This document shows, piece after piece, positions 44,628 to 53,999 of a DNA stretch of 64,000 bases. Position numbers and translations under genes: made by a program. The first letter of the stretch is position 1, and each line of letters opens with the position of its first letter. Origin of the DNA: Pseudomonadota bacterium (GTDB taxonomy: Bacteria > Pseudomonadota > Alphaproteobacteria > Acetobacterales > Acetobacteraceae); NCBI GenBank assembly GCA_021816925.1, contig JAKAWQ010000001.1, positions 1-64,000 of the forward strand. Direction: 5' to 3'. The notes beneath the pieces are model-generated. The model had not been told where the DNA came from and did no database searches. It saw nothing but the letters and a program-made list of their open reading frames with translations.

Positions 44628-46694
44628 CTAGCCTGGATTTCCACGGCGCAGAATTGACCTAACACGCGAAGCATGGCCGTCCTATTGGACGATCCGGAGG
44701 GGGCGACGGTGCCACCATCGGACTGGGACGGGTTTATCGATGAGTCCGGAGGCGAGGACGATGGGCAGATGGGCCCGGCGGTGGAATCGGAGCCGGATTT
44801 CGTGGTCGGTGATGGCGACGTCGGCGGGCATATCGATGAGGTCGCGGAAGATCTGGCGCGCCTGAGCGTCGTCGTATCCGCGCATACGGCGGGCGAGCAG
44901 ACGATGGAGGCCGGAGGCGATGACGAGCAGCGCCATGTCGAAGTCGACCTTGAAGCCGACCGAGGAGGAGAGCGCGTCGATGTGGAAGAAGCGCACGGCA
45001 TCGGCGAGCGCGTTCTCGATTAGCATGCGCCTGGCATAGCGGGCGATGATGCTGCGGGCGTTGGAGCGCACGTCGTTGGTGAGCAGGATCGTCGGCTCCT
45101 CGTGGCCGAGATCCTTGATGAAGAACTGGCGGAAGCTCTGCTCGCGCGGGCGGACCTTTTGCTCGTAGACGCGCGGGGTGCGGTATTTGCGGTGCGGGAT
45201 GTCGAGGGTGATGGTGCGCCAAGCCGATGGCGGCAGGTGGTCGATCTCGGCAAGCAGGCTTGATGAGCGCCGGCGCAGGGTAAGGAAGGTGATCCCGAGG
45301 GCATCGAGCCGGTCGAGGCCTTGGTAAGTGGTCAGCTTGGAATCGAAGACCAGGTGTCTTGGCACGCTGCCGTATTGGCGCTTCCAGAAGGCGATGAAGC
45401 GAAAGACTGCCCCGCTCTCCTCGCCCTTGCGGAGGTCGGCATTCGAGTAGCAGAAGACCCGACTGTCGGCGTCTTGGACGAGGAAGGTGAGGACGCTGGG
45501 CTGACGGCGGCTGCGCTTGGACAGATAGTGAGGCTCGACCAACGGGTGTTCGCCGAAGTACGGCACGGAATGGAAGTCGAGATTGAGCGAGCTGCCGGTC
45601 AGGAGGGCCTCGGCGCTCAACTGGCGGTGCCAGAGCGCGAGCAGTCGGGTGACCCTCTGCGGGGTGATGCGCGAGGAGTATTCCGATAGGAAACTCTTCT
45701 GGGGCGCGGCATTGAGCCCGCAGAACAGTGCCAGTCCCGGGTCGGCCACGAGCGCCATGATGTGGCTCTTGCGTTCGATTGACCACAGCTTGAGCGCCAA
45801 CGAAGCGCGCAAGGCATGCCCGGCCGGGATCATAGAAGAGCCGGGAAGCTGGGCCTCAAGCGCCAACGCCTCGGCGTCGAGACGCACCAAGTCGGGAACG
45901 AACAGGAACAATCCTCCGACCTGGGTGGTGAACTCGCGCGGCGCGAGCACGAAATCCCGGACATCGGCTACCGCCTGGGCGTCGGGCCCGATGCCGTGAG
46001 GCCGCTCCTCGTCGAGGCGACGGGGCAAAGGTGCGAAGCCCTCCGCGGCGAGGACCTCGCGCACGGCGGTGACGCCGAGCGGGGTTCCCTGCTCCTTGAG
46101 CGCCCGGCTGATCTCATAGACCGAGTAATTGCGCTTGCGCAGCGCTACGATTTGCTCATGGGCGCGGCTCTTCTTGGGCTGCTGGCGCGGGCCCGGATGC
46201 GCGGTGGCGAAGAACGCCGGCAGCTCCCCGCGCCGGAAAGCGTGGCAGAGGACGCGGAAGGCGCCCGGCGAATAGCCGAAACGCCTGGCCGCCTCGGCTG
46301 AGGGCACGCGCTCCAAGAAGAAGGCCCGCAGAGCCTCGTATTGGCGCTGCCGCGGACTCGCCGGCTCGGTGAAGAACCGGCACGTCTTTGTTATCTCATA
46401 TGGTGCGCTGATAGGCACATATGCACGGTGTCACATACCAGATCTGGTGTCAAGTCCCAAACCGCATCCCAATGGCTTGGATCGCAGAACACCCTCATGC
46501 CACGGGCGCTTTGCCCATGATTGGCCGGAACAACGCTGTGGGGCGGAAGGCCCGCGAACCGGGAAGTGAGGGCGCGCAATCACTCTATCAGCGCACTATT
46601 CACGATAACAGAGTGCAGCGAAATCGTGAATCTAATGAATCCCTTGGTCGCGACCGATGTTAGCGGAATCGTGCGCCGTGGAAATTCAGGCTAG
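44628..46694 (-). mobile_element. Insertion sequence, about 2.07 kb, with terminal inverted repeats
   Basis: The ends are imperfect inverted repeats: from 44628 inward ctagcctggatttccacggc, and from 46694 inward ctagcctgaatttccacggc, with 25 of 28 positions equal. Between them is one transposase gene on the minus strand. The outermost ctag is palindromic, so it may be a target duplication instead of part of the repeat. The left end lies 29 bp after the stop of the secreted-protein gene, so the IS inserted into the island without breaking that gene. The IS family is uncertain. Confidence 0.88.
44682..46418 (-). CDS. Transposase with N-terminal HTH (IS4-like DDE fold)
   Basis: A 578-residue transposase. 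The first 130 residues are HTH repeats (VPSAEAARRFGYSPGAFRVL and KRNYSVYEISRALKEQG), used to bind the inverted repeats. The catalytic part includes LNLDFHSVPYFGE and RHLVFDSKLTTYQGLDRL (likely first and second Asp) and a C-terminal region with RSNARSIIARYARRMLIENALADAVRFF, where the catalytic Glu is expected in the IS4-like YRxRWxIE-type helix. It appears intact. The 276 bp between its ATG and the right inverted repeat are noncoding. Confidence 0.85.
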   Translation of the reverse strand: MPISAPYEITKTCRFFTEPASPRQRQYEALRAFFLERVPSAEAARRFGYSPGAFRVLCHAFRRGELPAFFATAHPGPRQQPKKSRAHEQIVALRKRNYSVYEISRALKEQGTPLGVTAVREVLAAEGFAPLPRRLDEERPHGIGPDAQAVADVRDFVLAPREFTTQVGGLFLFVPDLVRLDAEALALEAQLPGSSMIPAGHALRASLALKLWSIERKSHIMALVADPGLALFCGLNAAPQKSFLSEYSSRITPQRVTRLLALWHRQLSAEALLTGSSLNLDFHSVPYFGEHPLVEPHYLSKRSRRQPSVLTFLVQDADSRVFCYSNADLRKGEESGAVFRFIAFWKRQYGSVPRHLVFDSKLTTYQGLDRLDALGITFLTLRRRSSSLLAEIDHLPPSAWRTITLDIPHRKYRTPRVYEQKVRPREQSFRQFFIKDLGHEEPTILLTNDVRSNARSIIARYARRMLIENALADAVRFFHIDALSSSVGFKVDFDMALLVIASGLHRLLARRMRGYDDAQARQIFRDLIDMPADVAITDHEIRLRFHRRAHLPIVLASGLIDKPVPVRWWHRRPLRIVQ

Positions 46695-47159
46695 GCCCTC
46701 TGGCTTGTGCCGCGCGTCCGGTCGAAACGGAGAGCACTTCACGCGCCGTGTAGAGCGAGCCACCCCCCACGAAGGCGAACATACGGCCTCTTACCGCGGC
46801 GCCTCCCTTCCCTTTGCATTTGACGTTAGCGCAAAATACCTCCAGGTCCACCCAGTAATTAGAAAAAAGATAGCTGTTTCAATGGCTTATGCTTAGAAGG
46901 CGCCGCTGAACGTTGCCCATCCTTGTGAGGCGGGTTTCCATGGCCGAAAAATTTCTGGTGTAGAACACCGCGAGGCGGTTCCGCGCTATAGCGCGTCCTT
47001 CCCGGCCTCCTCCGCACCTCCTACCCCCATGCGCAACCCTCTAACGCTTGGGGCGAGCCGGCGAGCTTCCCATCAGGATGCAGGTTTGCCGCGTGATACC
47101 TTGGTGATTCCTAGAGCGGAACAGAAGCGTTGCCATGCGAAGTAACTCGTTGATTTCAC
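46695..47159. other. Right end of the island, no gene recognised
   Basis: The 465 bp between the insertion sequence and the attR/tRNA contain no supported gene. The notable feature is tggtgattcctaga at 47102-47115, matching 36615-36628 at the other end. The remainder may be the decayed end of former cargo. Confidence 0.5.
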
Positions 47160-47160
47160 T

Positions 47161-47234
<74 letters not shown>

Positions 47235-47256
47235 GCAGAGGGGATTGGGCCGGTTG

Positions 47257-48129
47257 CTATACTGCCCGCTCGGCCGACTCGCAACCGGCCGGCAGGTGCG
47301 CCAAGGAGGGCGGAGGCTTGCGGATCGCCCCGATCAGCGCCCGTACCTCCGCCCGCGCCGCCACATGGCTCATGCCAAGCGCAATGCCGATCCCCGCCTC
47401 GCGGACGTCCATCAGGGTGAGACCTTGCAGGAAGAGCTCACGGAAGATTACCCGCTCCCCGAACCCCTTGACGGTGCGAAAGCCGATCCGTTTCGCGAGG
47501 AGCTCGAGGGTGGCTCCGACGTCGCGCTTGTTCCGCGCGGCCACCGCGCCGAGGCGATTGCGCATCACGATCCAGTCGATTCGCCCGCGATCGCGCGCGA
47601 AGCGCGCCTTGCGCGCCTGCCAGACCATCTCGCTGTAGATGCTCGGGTGCACCACGTCGTGGTGGTCCGGGTCCACCTTCGCGAGCATCGCAAAGTCGAC
47701 AAAGCTGTCGTTGATCGGCGTGACCAGTGTATCGGCGTGCGCGTGGCCAAGTCGGCTCAGATATGTATCGGCACCGGGGCAATCGACCACCACGATCTCG
47801 CACTCCCGGGAAAGCTCACCAAGCGCGGCCGAAAAACGCTGCCGCTCCTCCTCCTCCGCCACCGCGCGGCTGTCCGCTTCGCTCCGCACCACCGCGATGG
47901 TTCGTGGCATCCCAAGCACGATTCCCTTGGCGGCAACGAAGGCCTCGCGGGCCGCGATATAGCCCGAAAGCGTCGCCTGCCGTGCATCGAGATCGATCGC
48001 ACCGACGCGATAGCCGTCCCGAAGGAGGCCGATGATCAGATGCATTGCCGTCGTGGACTTTCCGGACCCGCCCTTCTCGTTGCCGAGCACGATCAGGATC
48101 GGACGCCGATCGAGACTGACGCTGGACAA
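47257..48129 (-). CDS. mipZ: Division-plane positioning ATPase MipZ
   Basis: A 290-residue ParA/MinD-like ATPase. The deviant Walker A is NEKGGSGKSTTAMH, followed by GAIDLDARQATLSGY and VVVDCPGADTYLSRLGHA. PINDSFVDFAMLAKVDP and the long insert with MVWQARKARFA are characteristic of MipZ. It forms a gradient from ParB at the chromosome ends and inhibits FtsZ, so division occurs at midcell. MipZ is restricted to alphaproteobacteria, which supports the taxonomic reading. The start appears to be TTG 48129 with a GGGGG stretch just upstream; no ATG or GTG fits better. Confidence 0.92.
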   Translation of the reverse strand: MSSVSLDRRPILIVLGNEKGGSGKSTTAMHLIIGLLRDGYRVGAIDLDARQATLSGYIAAREAFVAAKGIVLGMPRTIAVVRSEADSRAVAEEEERQRFSAALGELSRECEIVVVDCPGADTYLSRLGHAHADTLVTPINDSFVDFAMLAKVDPDHHDVVHPSIYSEMVWQARKARFARDRGRIDWIVMRNRLGAVAARNKRDVGATLELLAKRIGFRTVKGFGERVIFRELFLQGLTLMDVREAGIGIALGMSHVAARAEVRALIGAIRKPPPSLAHLPAGCESAERAV

Positions 48130-48214
48130 GCCCCCCGATCCCCCGTCGATTGCGCCGCCGCTTATGCCAAGCCGCCTTGGCCGCGTCCATCGGTGGCGGC
48201 CGCGTGGAATGCGC

Positions 48215-49627
48215 TCAGCGGCCGGTCAGAATCCGTTCGACGAGTTCCTTGACGGTCGGGATGAAGCCGTTGGAGTAGAAGGGGTCGGTTGCGAAGCGGA
48301 ACGCGTTGGCGCCGCTGAACATCAGGTTCTGCTCGATCGCCTCGGGCTGGTCCGATCGGTGCCCGATCGCCTGCAGCGTCTTCTGGATGCAGAAGCTGCG
48401 CGGATCCGCCTTCTTCCCGGTGCTGTAGCCTGGGGCCTCTTCGCTCCAGTTGGAGAAGCGGCAGGCGCTGAGGCAGCCCATGCAAGCCACCTGATCCCTG
48501 CGGATCTCGGCGGCCTTCTCGGGTGTCACGAACACCAGCGTTGAATCAGGCGTGCGCAGCGCCTCCGTAAATCCCCGCCGTTCCCAGCCCTCGACCCGCT
48601 CAAGATCGGCCTCGGTGAGATAGACCGGGCGCTTGCGCGGGCCCACCCCGTAGAGCGCGACGTGCTCGCCGATCGCTTCGGACGCATAGGCGACCTGCCG
48701 CTCCGAGCGCTGCTTGAGTTCGTTGAGAAAGCCGTTGCTGACCGCGGAAGAATAAAAGCCGGTCGGGCTGAAGTGATTGAGGAAAACATCCCCCGGCTTC
48801 AGTTTCAGGAGCCGTTGCTTCCAGCCCTCGCCGATCGGGCTTTCGCGCGTCAGCAGCGGGCGCGTGCCGAATTGGAAGGCGATCGGGCCGAGGTCAGGAT
48901 TATCGATCCAGTCCGCCCACTCCTCGAGCCACCAGACGCCGCCCGCCATGATGATCGGCGTCTCGGCGAGGCCAAATTCGCGCATCAGCTTGCGCAGGCT
49001 CAGCACGCGGGGGAACGGCGCCTCCGGCCGCACCGGATCCTCGCTGTTGGAAAGGCCGTTGTGGCCACCGGCCAGCCAGGGGTCCTCGTAGACGACACCG
49101 CCGAGCAGGTCCGAGACTTTGTGGTAGGCGCGCTTCCAGAGCGCGTTGAAGGCGCGCGCCGAGGAGACGATCGGATAGTAGTGAACGCCGAACCGGCTCG
49201 CGATCTCGGACAGCCGATAGGGCATCCCGGCCCCGCAGGTGATGCCATTGATGAGGCCCTTCGCGCCCTCGAGCACACCGGAGATCACCCGTTCCGCCCC
49301 GGCCATCTCCCAGAGGATGTTGGCGTGGATGCGTCCGAGGCTGCCGGCGAGCTCCCGCGCACGTCTGGCCTGCGCAATCCCACCCTGGATCGCGTAGCGA
49401 ACGAGCTCCTCGTGCCGCTCCCGCCGGGTGCGGCCTTGGTAGCTCTGCGGAATCACGCGGCCCTCTTCATTGTAGCTGTCGGCGTTGACGGCGCTGAACG
49501 TGCCGATCCCACTGGCGGCCGCCCAGTGACCTGAAGAGATGCCGTTCGAGATGGAGATGCCCTTGCCGCCTTCGATCAGTGGCAGCACGTCCACGCCCCC
49601 GATACGCATGGCGTTGAGCGCCTTCAT
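48215..49627 (-). CDS. Nitronate monooxygenase/NPD-like flavoprotein
   Basis: A 470-residue FMN-dependent enzyme of the 2-nitropropane dioxygenase superfamily, TIM-barrel type. Seen are GISSGHWAAASGIGTFSAVN at the start, the glycine-rich GLINGITCGAGMPYRL, HYYPIVSSARAFNALWKRA and IIMAGGVWWLEEWADWI. The C-terminal 100 residues are an extension containing CMGCLSACRFSNW (CxxCxxxC) and a later Cys (SFCIQKT), which could bind an Fe-S cluster. The substrate is not clear. It follows pnp on the same strand and is separated from it by the probable pnp terminator. Confidence 0.85.
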   Translation of the reverse strand: MKALNAMRIGGVDVLPLIEGGKGISISNGISSGHWAAASGIGTFSAVNADSYNEEGRVIPQSYQGRTRRERHEELVRYAIQGGIAQARRARELAGSLGRIHANILWEMAGAERVISGVLEGAKGLINGITCGAGMPYRLSEIASRFGVHYYPIVSSARAFNALWKRAYHKVSDLLGGVVYEDPWLAGGHNGLSNSEDPVRPEAPFPRVLSLRKLMREFGLAETPIIMAGGVWWLEEWADWIDNPDLGPIAFQFGTRPLLTRESPIGEGWKQRLLKLKPGDVFLNHFSPTGFYSSAVSNGFLNELKQRSERQVAYASEAIGEHVALYGVGPRKRPVYLTEADLERVEGWERRGFTEALRTPDSTLVFVTPEKAAEIRRDQVACMGCLSACRFSNWSEEAPGYSTGKKADPRSFCIQKTLQAIGHRSDQPEAIEQNLMFSGANAFRFATDPFYSNGFIPTVKELVERILTGR

Positions 49628-49697
49628 GACCTCCTCCGGTCCGGGCCTCCGATCCGCGGCTCTTTTCTTATCACGAGATTGTGTATCAGGAATTAAG

Positions 49698-49725
49698 GCC
49701 GCTTGCGAGCGGCCGGCCCGCCACC
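49698..49725 (-). terminator. Probable rho-independent terminator of pnp
   Basis: The 7-bp stem agcggcc/ggccgct (49698-49704 and 49709-49715) with a tetraloop lies 27 bp after the pnp stop on the minus strand. On that strand it is followed by ttaattcctg, a weak U-tract. The stem is strong and the run of U short, so termination may be partial. Confidence 0.55.
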
Positions 49726-49741
49726 CGCCCCGGCCCAGCCC

Positions 49742-51913
49742 TCAGCTCGCCGCGGCCTCGTCGGCGCCCATCCGTTCGCGCCGCTCGCGGCTACCCTTCG
49801 GTCCGACTTTCTCGGTGATGTCCTCCCCGCTCGCCTGGTCGACCACCCGCATCGAGAGCTTGACCTTGCCGCGCTCGTCAAAGCCGATCACCTTGACCTT
49901 CACCGCGTCGCCAACGTTTACCACGTCGGTGGTGCGGCCCACCCGTCCTTGCGCGAGCTCGCTGATGTGCACCAGTCCGTCGCGGCTGCCGAGGAAATTC
50001 ACGAAGGCGCCGAACTCGGCCGTCTTCACCACCTTGCCGTTATAGATGACGCCGAGCTCCGGTTCGGCAACGATGCCGCGGATCCAGTCGATCGCGGCCT
50101 GTGCCTGCTTTTGGTCGACCGCCGCGATCTTGATCGTCCCGTCGTCGTCGATATCGACCTTGGTTCCGGTCTGCTCTGTGATCTCGCGGATCACCTTGCC
50201 GCCGGTGCCGATCACCTCGCGGATCTTCTCCTTCGGCACGGAGATTACGGTAATGCGCGGCGCCGTCGCCGCGACATCGCTGCGATGCCCGGTCAGCGCC
50301 TTGGCCATCTCGCCCAGGATGTGAAGGCGCCCCTCGCGCGCCTGCGCGAGCGCGATCTGCATGATCTCCGGCGTGATCGACGTAATCTTGATGTCCATCT
50401 GCAGGCTGGTTACGCCCTGGTCGGTGCCGGCCACCTTGAAGTCCATGTCGCCGAGGTGGTCTTCGTCGCCGATGATGTCGGAGAGCACGGCGAAGCCCCG
50501 CCCCTCCTTGATCAGCCCCATGGCGATGCCGGCCACGGGCCGCTTGAGCGGCACGCCGGCATCCATCAGCGCGAGCGAGGAGCCGCACACGGTTGCCATC
50601 GAGGAGCTGCCGTTGCTCTCGGTGATCTCGCTCACCACCCGCATCGTGTAGGGAAAGCTTTCCTTGTCGGGAAGCAGCGGATGGACTGCCCGCCAGGCGA
50701 GCTTGCCGTGGCCGATTTCGCGCCGGCCCGGACTGCCGATCCGCCCCGCCTCGCCCACCGAATAGGGCGGGAAATTGTAGTGCAGCATGAAGTGTTCGCG
50801 ATATTCCCGGTCGAGCGCATCGATCACCTGCTCGTCCTGGCCGGTGCCGAGCGTTGCCACGCAAAGCGCCTGCGTCTCCCCGCGGGTAAAGAGCGCGCTG
50901 CCGTGCGTGCGCGGCAGCACGCCCACCTCGGCCAGAATCGGTCGGATCGTCCGCGTGTCTCGCCCGTCGATCCTGACGCCGGTCTCGAGGATCGCGCCGC
51001 GCACGATCTCGGCCTCGAGCGCCTCGAAGTGCGGCTCGAGCTTCCCCGGCTCCACCCCTTCGGCGAGCAGTGCCGCGATGGCGGCGGCCCGCGCCGACGC
51101 CACCTTCTCGGCCCGCACCTGCTTCACCCTCTCCCGGTAGGCTTCGCCGAGCGGCGCCCGCGCCAGTGCCGCGACGCGCCCGGGGAGTGCCTGCCCGGCC
51201 GCGTCCGCCTCCGGCAACGGCCAGGGCTCCTTCGCCGCATGCTCTGCAAGCTCGATGATCGCCTCGATCACCGGCTGGAAGCCGGCATGCCCGAAGACCA
51301 CTGCCTCCAGCATCTGTTCCTCGGAGAGCTCCTGCGCCTCGCTCTCCACCATCAGGACGCCCTTCGCGGTGCCGGCCACCACGAGATCGAGCGCCGAACG
51401 CTCGCGTTCGTCCACCGTCGGATTGAGCACGAACGAACCGCCAATCAATCCGACCCGCGCCGCGCCCACCGGCCCGAAGAAGGGGATGCCCGAGAAGGTC
51501 AGCGCGGCCGAGCTCCCGATCATCGCCGCGATATCCGGATCGTTCTCGAGATCATGGCTCAGCACGGTTGCGATCACCTGCACCTCGTTCCGGAATCGAT
51601 CCGGAAACAGCGGCCGGATCGGCCGATCGATCAGCCGGCTCACCAGCGTCTCCTTCTCGCTCGGTCGTCCCTCCCGCTTGAAGAAGCCGCCCGGTATCTT
51701 GCCCGCGGCGAAGCTCTTCTCCTGGTAGTTCACGGTCAGCGGAAAGAAGTCCTGCCCGGGGCGTGCATTCCGTACGCCGACGGCAGTGCACAGCACCACC
51801 GTATCGCCGTAGCGCACCAGCACGGCTCCATCGGCCTGGCGCGCGATTTTGCCCGTCTCCAGGATCAGCTTCCGGCCGCCCCAGTCGAGTTCTTTGCGGA
51901 AATAGTTGAACAT
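49742..51913 (-). CDS. pnp: Polyribonucleotide nucleotidyltransferase
   Basis: A 723-residue PNPase: two RNase PH-like domains (first from [25 protein letters not shown]; second with [14 protein letters not shown] and [20 protein letters not shown], including the catalytic Asp). The KH domain ([15 protein letters not shown]) and S1 domain ([27 protein letters not shown]) follow. It degrades RNA from the 3' end using phosphate and joins RNase E in the degradosome. ATG 51913 has AAGGA about eight bases upstream. It lies downstream of rpsO, as usual, but with a 384-bp gap. Confidence 0.97.
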   Translation of the reverse strand: MFNYFRKELDWGGRKLILETGKIARQADGAVLVRYGDTVVLCTAVGVRNARPGQDFFPLTVNYQEKSFAAGKIPGGFFKREGRPSEKETLVSRLIDRPIRPLFPDRFRNEVQVIATVLSHDLENDPDIAAMIGSSAALTFSGIPFFGPVGAARVGLIGGSFVLNPTVDERERSALDLVVAGTAKGVLMVESEAQELSEEQMLEAVVFGHAGFQPVIEAIIELAEHAAKEPWPLPEADAAGQALPGRVAALARAPLGEAYRERVKQVRAEKVASARAAAIAALLAEGVEPGKLEPHFEALEAEIVRGAILETGVRIDGRDTRTIRPILAEVGVLPRTHGSALFTRGETQALCVATLGTGQDEQVIDALDREYREHFMLHYNFPPYSVGEAGRIGSPGRREIGHGKLAWRAVHPLLPDKESFPYTMRVVSEITESNGSSSMATVCGSSLALMDAGVPLKRPVAGIAMGLIKEGRGFAVLSDIIGDEDHLGDMDFKVAGTDQGVTSLQMDIKITSITPEIMQIALAQAREGRLHILGEMAKALTGHRSDVAATAPRITVISVPKEKIREVIGTGGKVIREITEQTGTKVDIDDDGTIKIAAVDQKQAQAAIDWIRGIVAEPELGVIYNGKVVKTAEFGAFVNFLGSRDGLVHISELAQGRVGRTTDVVNVGDAVKVKVIGFDERGKVKLSMRVVDQASGEDITEKVGPKGSRERRERMGADEAAAS

Positions 51914-52297
51914 CACTCTTGGTCCTTCACGAAGAGCGATCGAGGGCGGCCGGAACGCAATTCCGCTCTTTTTCCCGGTGACCACGGGCGCGGCGTCTCG
52001 GGCGGCATGGAAGCGGCCTGCCGGGGAGGCAGGTCGCGGGCCATGCGGCCGGAAACGCCGCTCGCTGTCCCGCTTGCTCGGGAGGGCCGGATCGACTCTC
52101 GGTCCGTTCCGCCGCGATCGCGACGGTCGGGGAATGGTCCCCGACCAGTTGCCCCGCACCCCCATGGCGCAAGGAATTCACTCCTCTTTATGCTCCCGCG
52201 CGTCCGATCCGTTCGGCGCGGCTGCGGGACAAAGCACCCCTCTCTGTATAAATGGCGCCGCATCCGTATATGGGCCCTTGCGCCGGCAAAGCTACGC
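51914..52297. other. rpsO-pnp intergenic region, 384 bp
   Basis: No gene is supported. The stretch is less GC-rich around 52245-52280, with tataca- and tatacg-like hexamers on the minus strand, so a separate pnp promoter is possible. In many bacteria the pnp leader is a site of RNase III processing and autoregulation; I see no simple long hairpin to prove this here. Confidence 0.45.
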
Positions 52298-52567
52298 TCA
52301 GCGACGCAAATTCAGCCGTCCTATCAGCGATTCGTAGCGCCTGGCGTCCTTTGCTTTCAGATAGTCGAGCAGGCGCCGGCGCCGTCCCACCAGCATCAGG
52401 AGGCCGCGGCGGCTGTGGAAGTCCTTGCCGTGCGCCTTCAGATGCTCGGTGAGATTGGCGATCCGCTCCGAAAGGAGTGCCACCTGAACCTCCGGGCTGC
52501 CGGTGTCCGCGGTCTTGGTCGCGTACTCCGCCACCAGCGCCTGCCTGCGCTCGGCCGTGATCGACAT
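52298..52567 (-). CDS. rpsO: 30S ribosomal protein S15
   Basis: The complete 89-residue S15. Diagnostic segments are [23 protein letters not shown] and [23 protein letters not shown]. It binds the central domain of 16S rRNA early in small-subunit assembly and often represses its own mRNA. AAGGAG seven bases before the ATG supports the start. It is 25 bp after the truB stop in the rimP-pnp operon. Confidence 0.97.
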   Translation of the reverse strand: MSITAERRQALVAEYATKTADTGSPEVQVALLSERIANLTEHLKAHGKDFHSRRGLLMLVGRRRRLLDYLKAKDARRYESLIGRLNLRR

Positions 52568-52592
52568 CGGGTTCTCCTTAGCTCCGGAACCG

Positions 52593-53597
52593 TCACACCT
52601 CAATTCGTTGCCCGGCCCGTCCCACCGTTCGCGGCCCGGCCAGCACTCGCTCAGCCAGCGGGCCCGGCGAGCAGGGCACGAGAAGCCGCTCGGGCTTCAG
52701 CCAGCCGTCTCCGAGCCGGCCCAGCCCAAGCACCTGCCCCCCCGCCATCGCCCGCAGCAGACCCCCCGAGGGGTTTGCGCGCTCCGGAATCCGGCCCATC
52801 AGCGCAACCAAGCTCAGTGCCTGACCGCGCATCAGAACGGCGGCCTCCGCAGCGGTCAGGGCCAGCGCCGGGATGTCGGCCAGCGCGGTCGCAACCGGAA
52901 GCAGGAGGTCCGGGGAAGCCGCCGTCCTATCCCCCGCCGCATCGAACTTGTCCAGCGGAATTGCCTCGGCGTCGGTGAAGGGGCCGACCCGCAGGCGGCG
53001 CAAGGCAGCGACGTGGCCGAACGTGCCGAGCCTGAGCGCGAGGTCGCGCGCCAGGCTCCGCATATAGACCCCCTTGCCGGAGACCACCTCGAACTCGGCG
53101 TGATCGGTGTCCGGCAATGCCACGAGTTCGAACCGTTCCACCCGCGCCGGACGCGCCGCAAGCACCTGCGGCTCTCCGCCACGCGCCAGGACGTAAGCCC
53201 GCGCGCCGCCGACCTTGACGGCCGAGAAGGTGGGAGGCACCTGCATGATATCTCCCCGAAAGGCCGCCAGCGCGGCGCAGATCTCCGTCTGGCCCGGCCG
53301 CACCGGCGAGATCCCGACAACCGCACCGTCCGCATCGTCGGTGTCGCGGGCCTCGCCCCAGCGAAGCGTGAAGCGGTAGCGCTTGGCGCCGTCCATCACG
53401 TAAGGCACCGTCTTCGTCGCCGCGCCGAAGGCAACCGGCAACACTCCGGTGGCCAGCGGATCGAGCGTCCCGCCGTGCCCGGCCTTCGCTGCGCCGAACG
53501 CCCGGCGCACCCGGTTCACCACCGTTGCGCTGGTGATGCCCGCAGGTTTGTCCACAACCAGCCAGCCGTCGAGCCGCCGCCGGTGTCTTGCTCTCAT
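52593..53597 (-). CDS. truB: tRNA pseudouridine(55) synthase TruB
   Basis: A 334-residue enzyme that makes pseudouridine 55 in the T loop of tRNAs. The catalytic Asp is in [19 protein letters not shown], preceded by [33 protein letters not shown] and [13 protein letters not shown] are further family motifs. The C-terminal PUA-like end includes [17 protein letters not shown] 53597; the 21-bp gap after rbfA agrees with one operon. Confidence 0.95.
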   Translation of the reverse strand: MRARHRRRLDGWLVVDKPAGITSATVVNRVRRAFGAAKAGHGGTLDPLATGVLPVAFGAATKTVPYVMDGAKRYRFTLRWGEARDTDDADGAVVGISPVRPGQTEICAALAAFRGDIMQVPPTFSAVKVGGARAYVLARGGEPQVLAARPARVERFELVALPDTDHAEFEVVSGKGVYMRSLARDLALRLGTFGHVAALRRLRVGPFTDAEAIPLDKFDAAGDRTAASPDLLLPVATALADIPALALTAAEAAVLMRGQALSLVALMGRIPERANPSGGLLRAMAGGQVLGLGRLGDGWLKPERLLVPCSPGPLAERVLAGPRTVGRAGQRIEV

Positions 53598-53618
53598 GAC
53601 GCCCTCTCGAGAAACTTG

Positions 53619-53999
53619 TCAGTCGTGCGTGAGATCTCTGGCGACGGCGGGCGAGCGCAGCACCGCCTCGATCCGGCTGGCCTGATCGAGAGCAGTGTCG
53701 GCCGCGAAGACGAGGGTCGGGGTGTGTCTGAGAGAAAGTCCCCGTCCGACCTCGCCTTGCAGGAACGGGGCCGCACGCGCGAGCGCGGGCAAGAGCGCCG
53801 CGATGTCGCTCCGGCCAAGGCGCGCGACGAACGCGGTTGCGTGCCTGAGATCGGGGCTGATCCGGACCTCGGTCACGGTGACGTGCGCCGCGGCGAGCTC
53901 CGGATCGCGGAATTCTGCGCGTGCGAAGAGGCCCGCCAGACGGTGGCGGATCTCCTCGGCCACGCGGAGCCCACGCTGGGAGGGTCTGCCCGGCGTCAT
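53619..53999 (-). CDS. rbfA: Ribosome-binding factor A
   Basis: A 126-residue protein with the type II KH fold: [24 protein letters not shown] at the start, then [23 protein letters not shown] and [25 protein letters not shown] at the end. It binds immature 30S subunits and helps 16S rRNA 5' processing, notably in the cold. The ATG at 53999 overlaps the infB stop as ATGA, so translation is coupled. Confidence 0.93.
   Translation of the reverse strand: MTPGRPSQRGLRVAEEIRHRLAGLFARAEFRDPELAAAHVTVTEVRISPDLRHATAFVARLGRSDIAALLPALARAAPFLQGEVGRGLSLRHTPTLVFAADTALDQASRIEAVLRSPAVARDLTHD

Noticed and set aside
46657-46896. Small open frame crossing the right end of the insertion sequence
   Set aside because: It starts inside the inverted-repeat region and has no ribosome-binding site or recognisable content.
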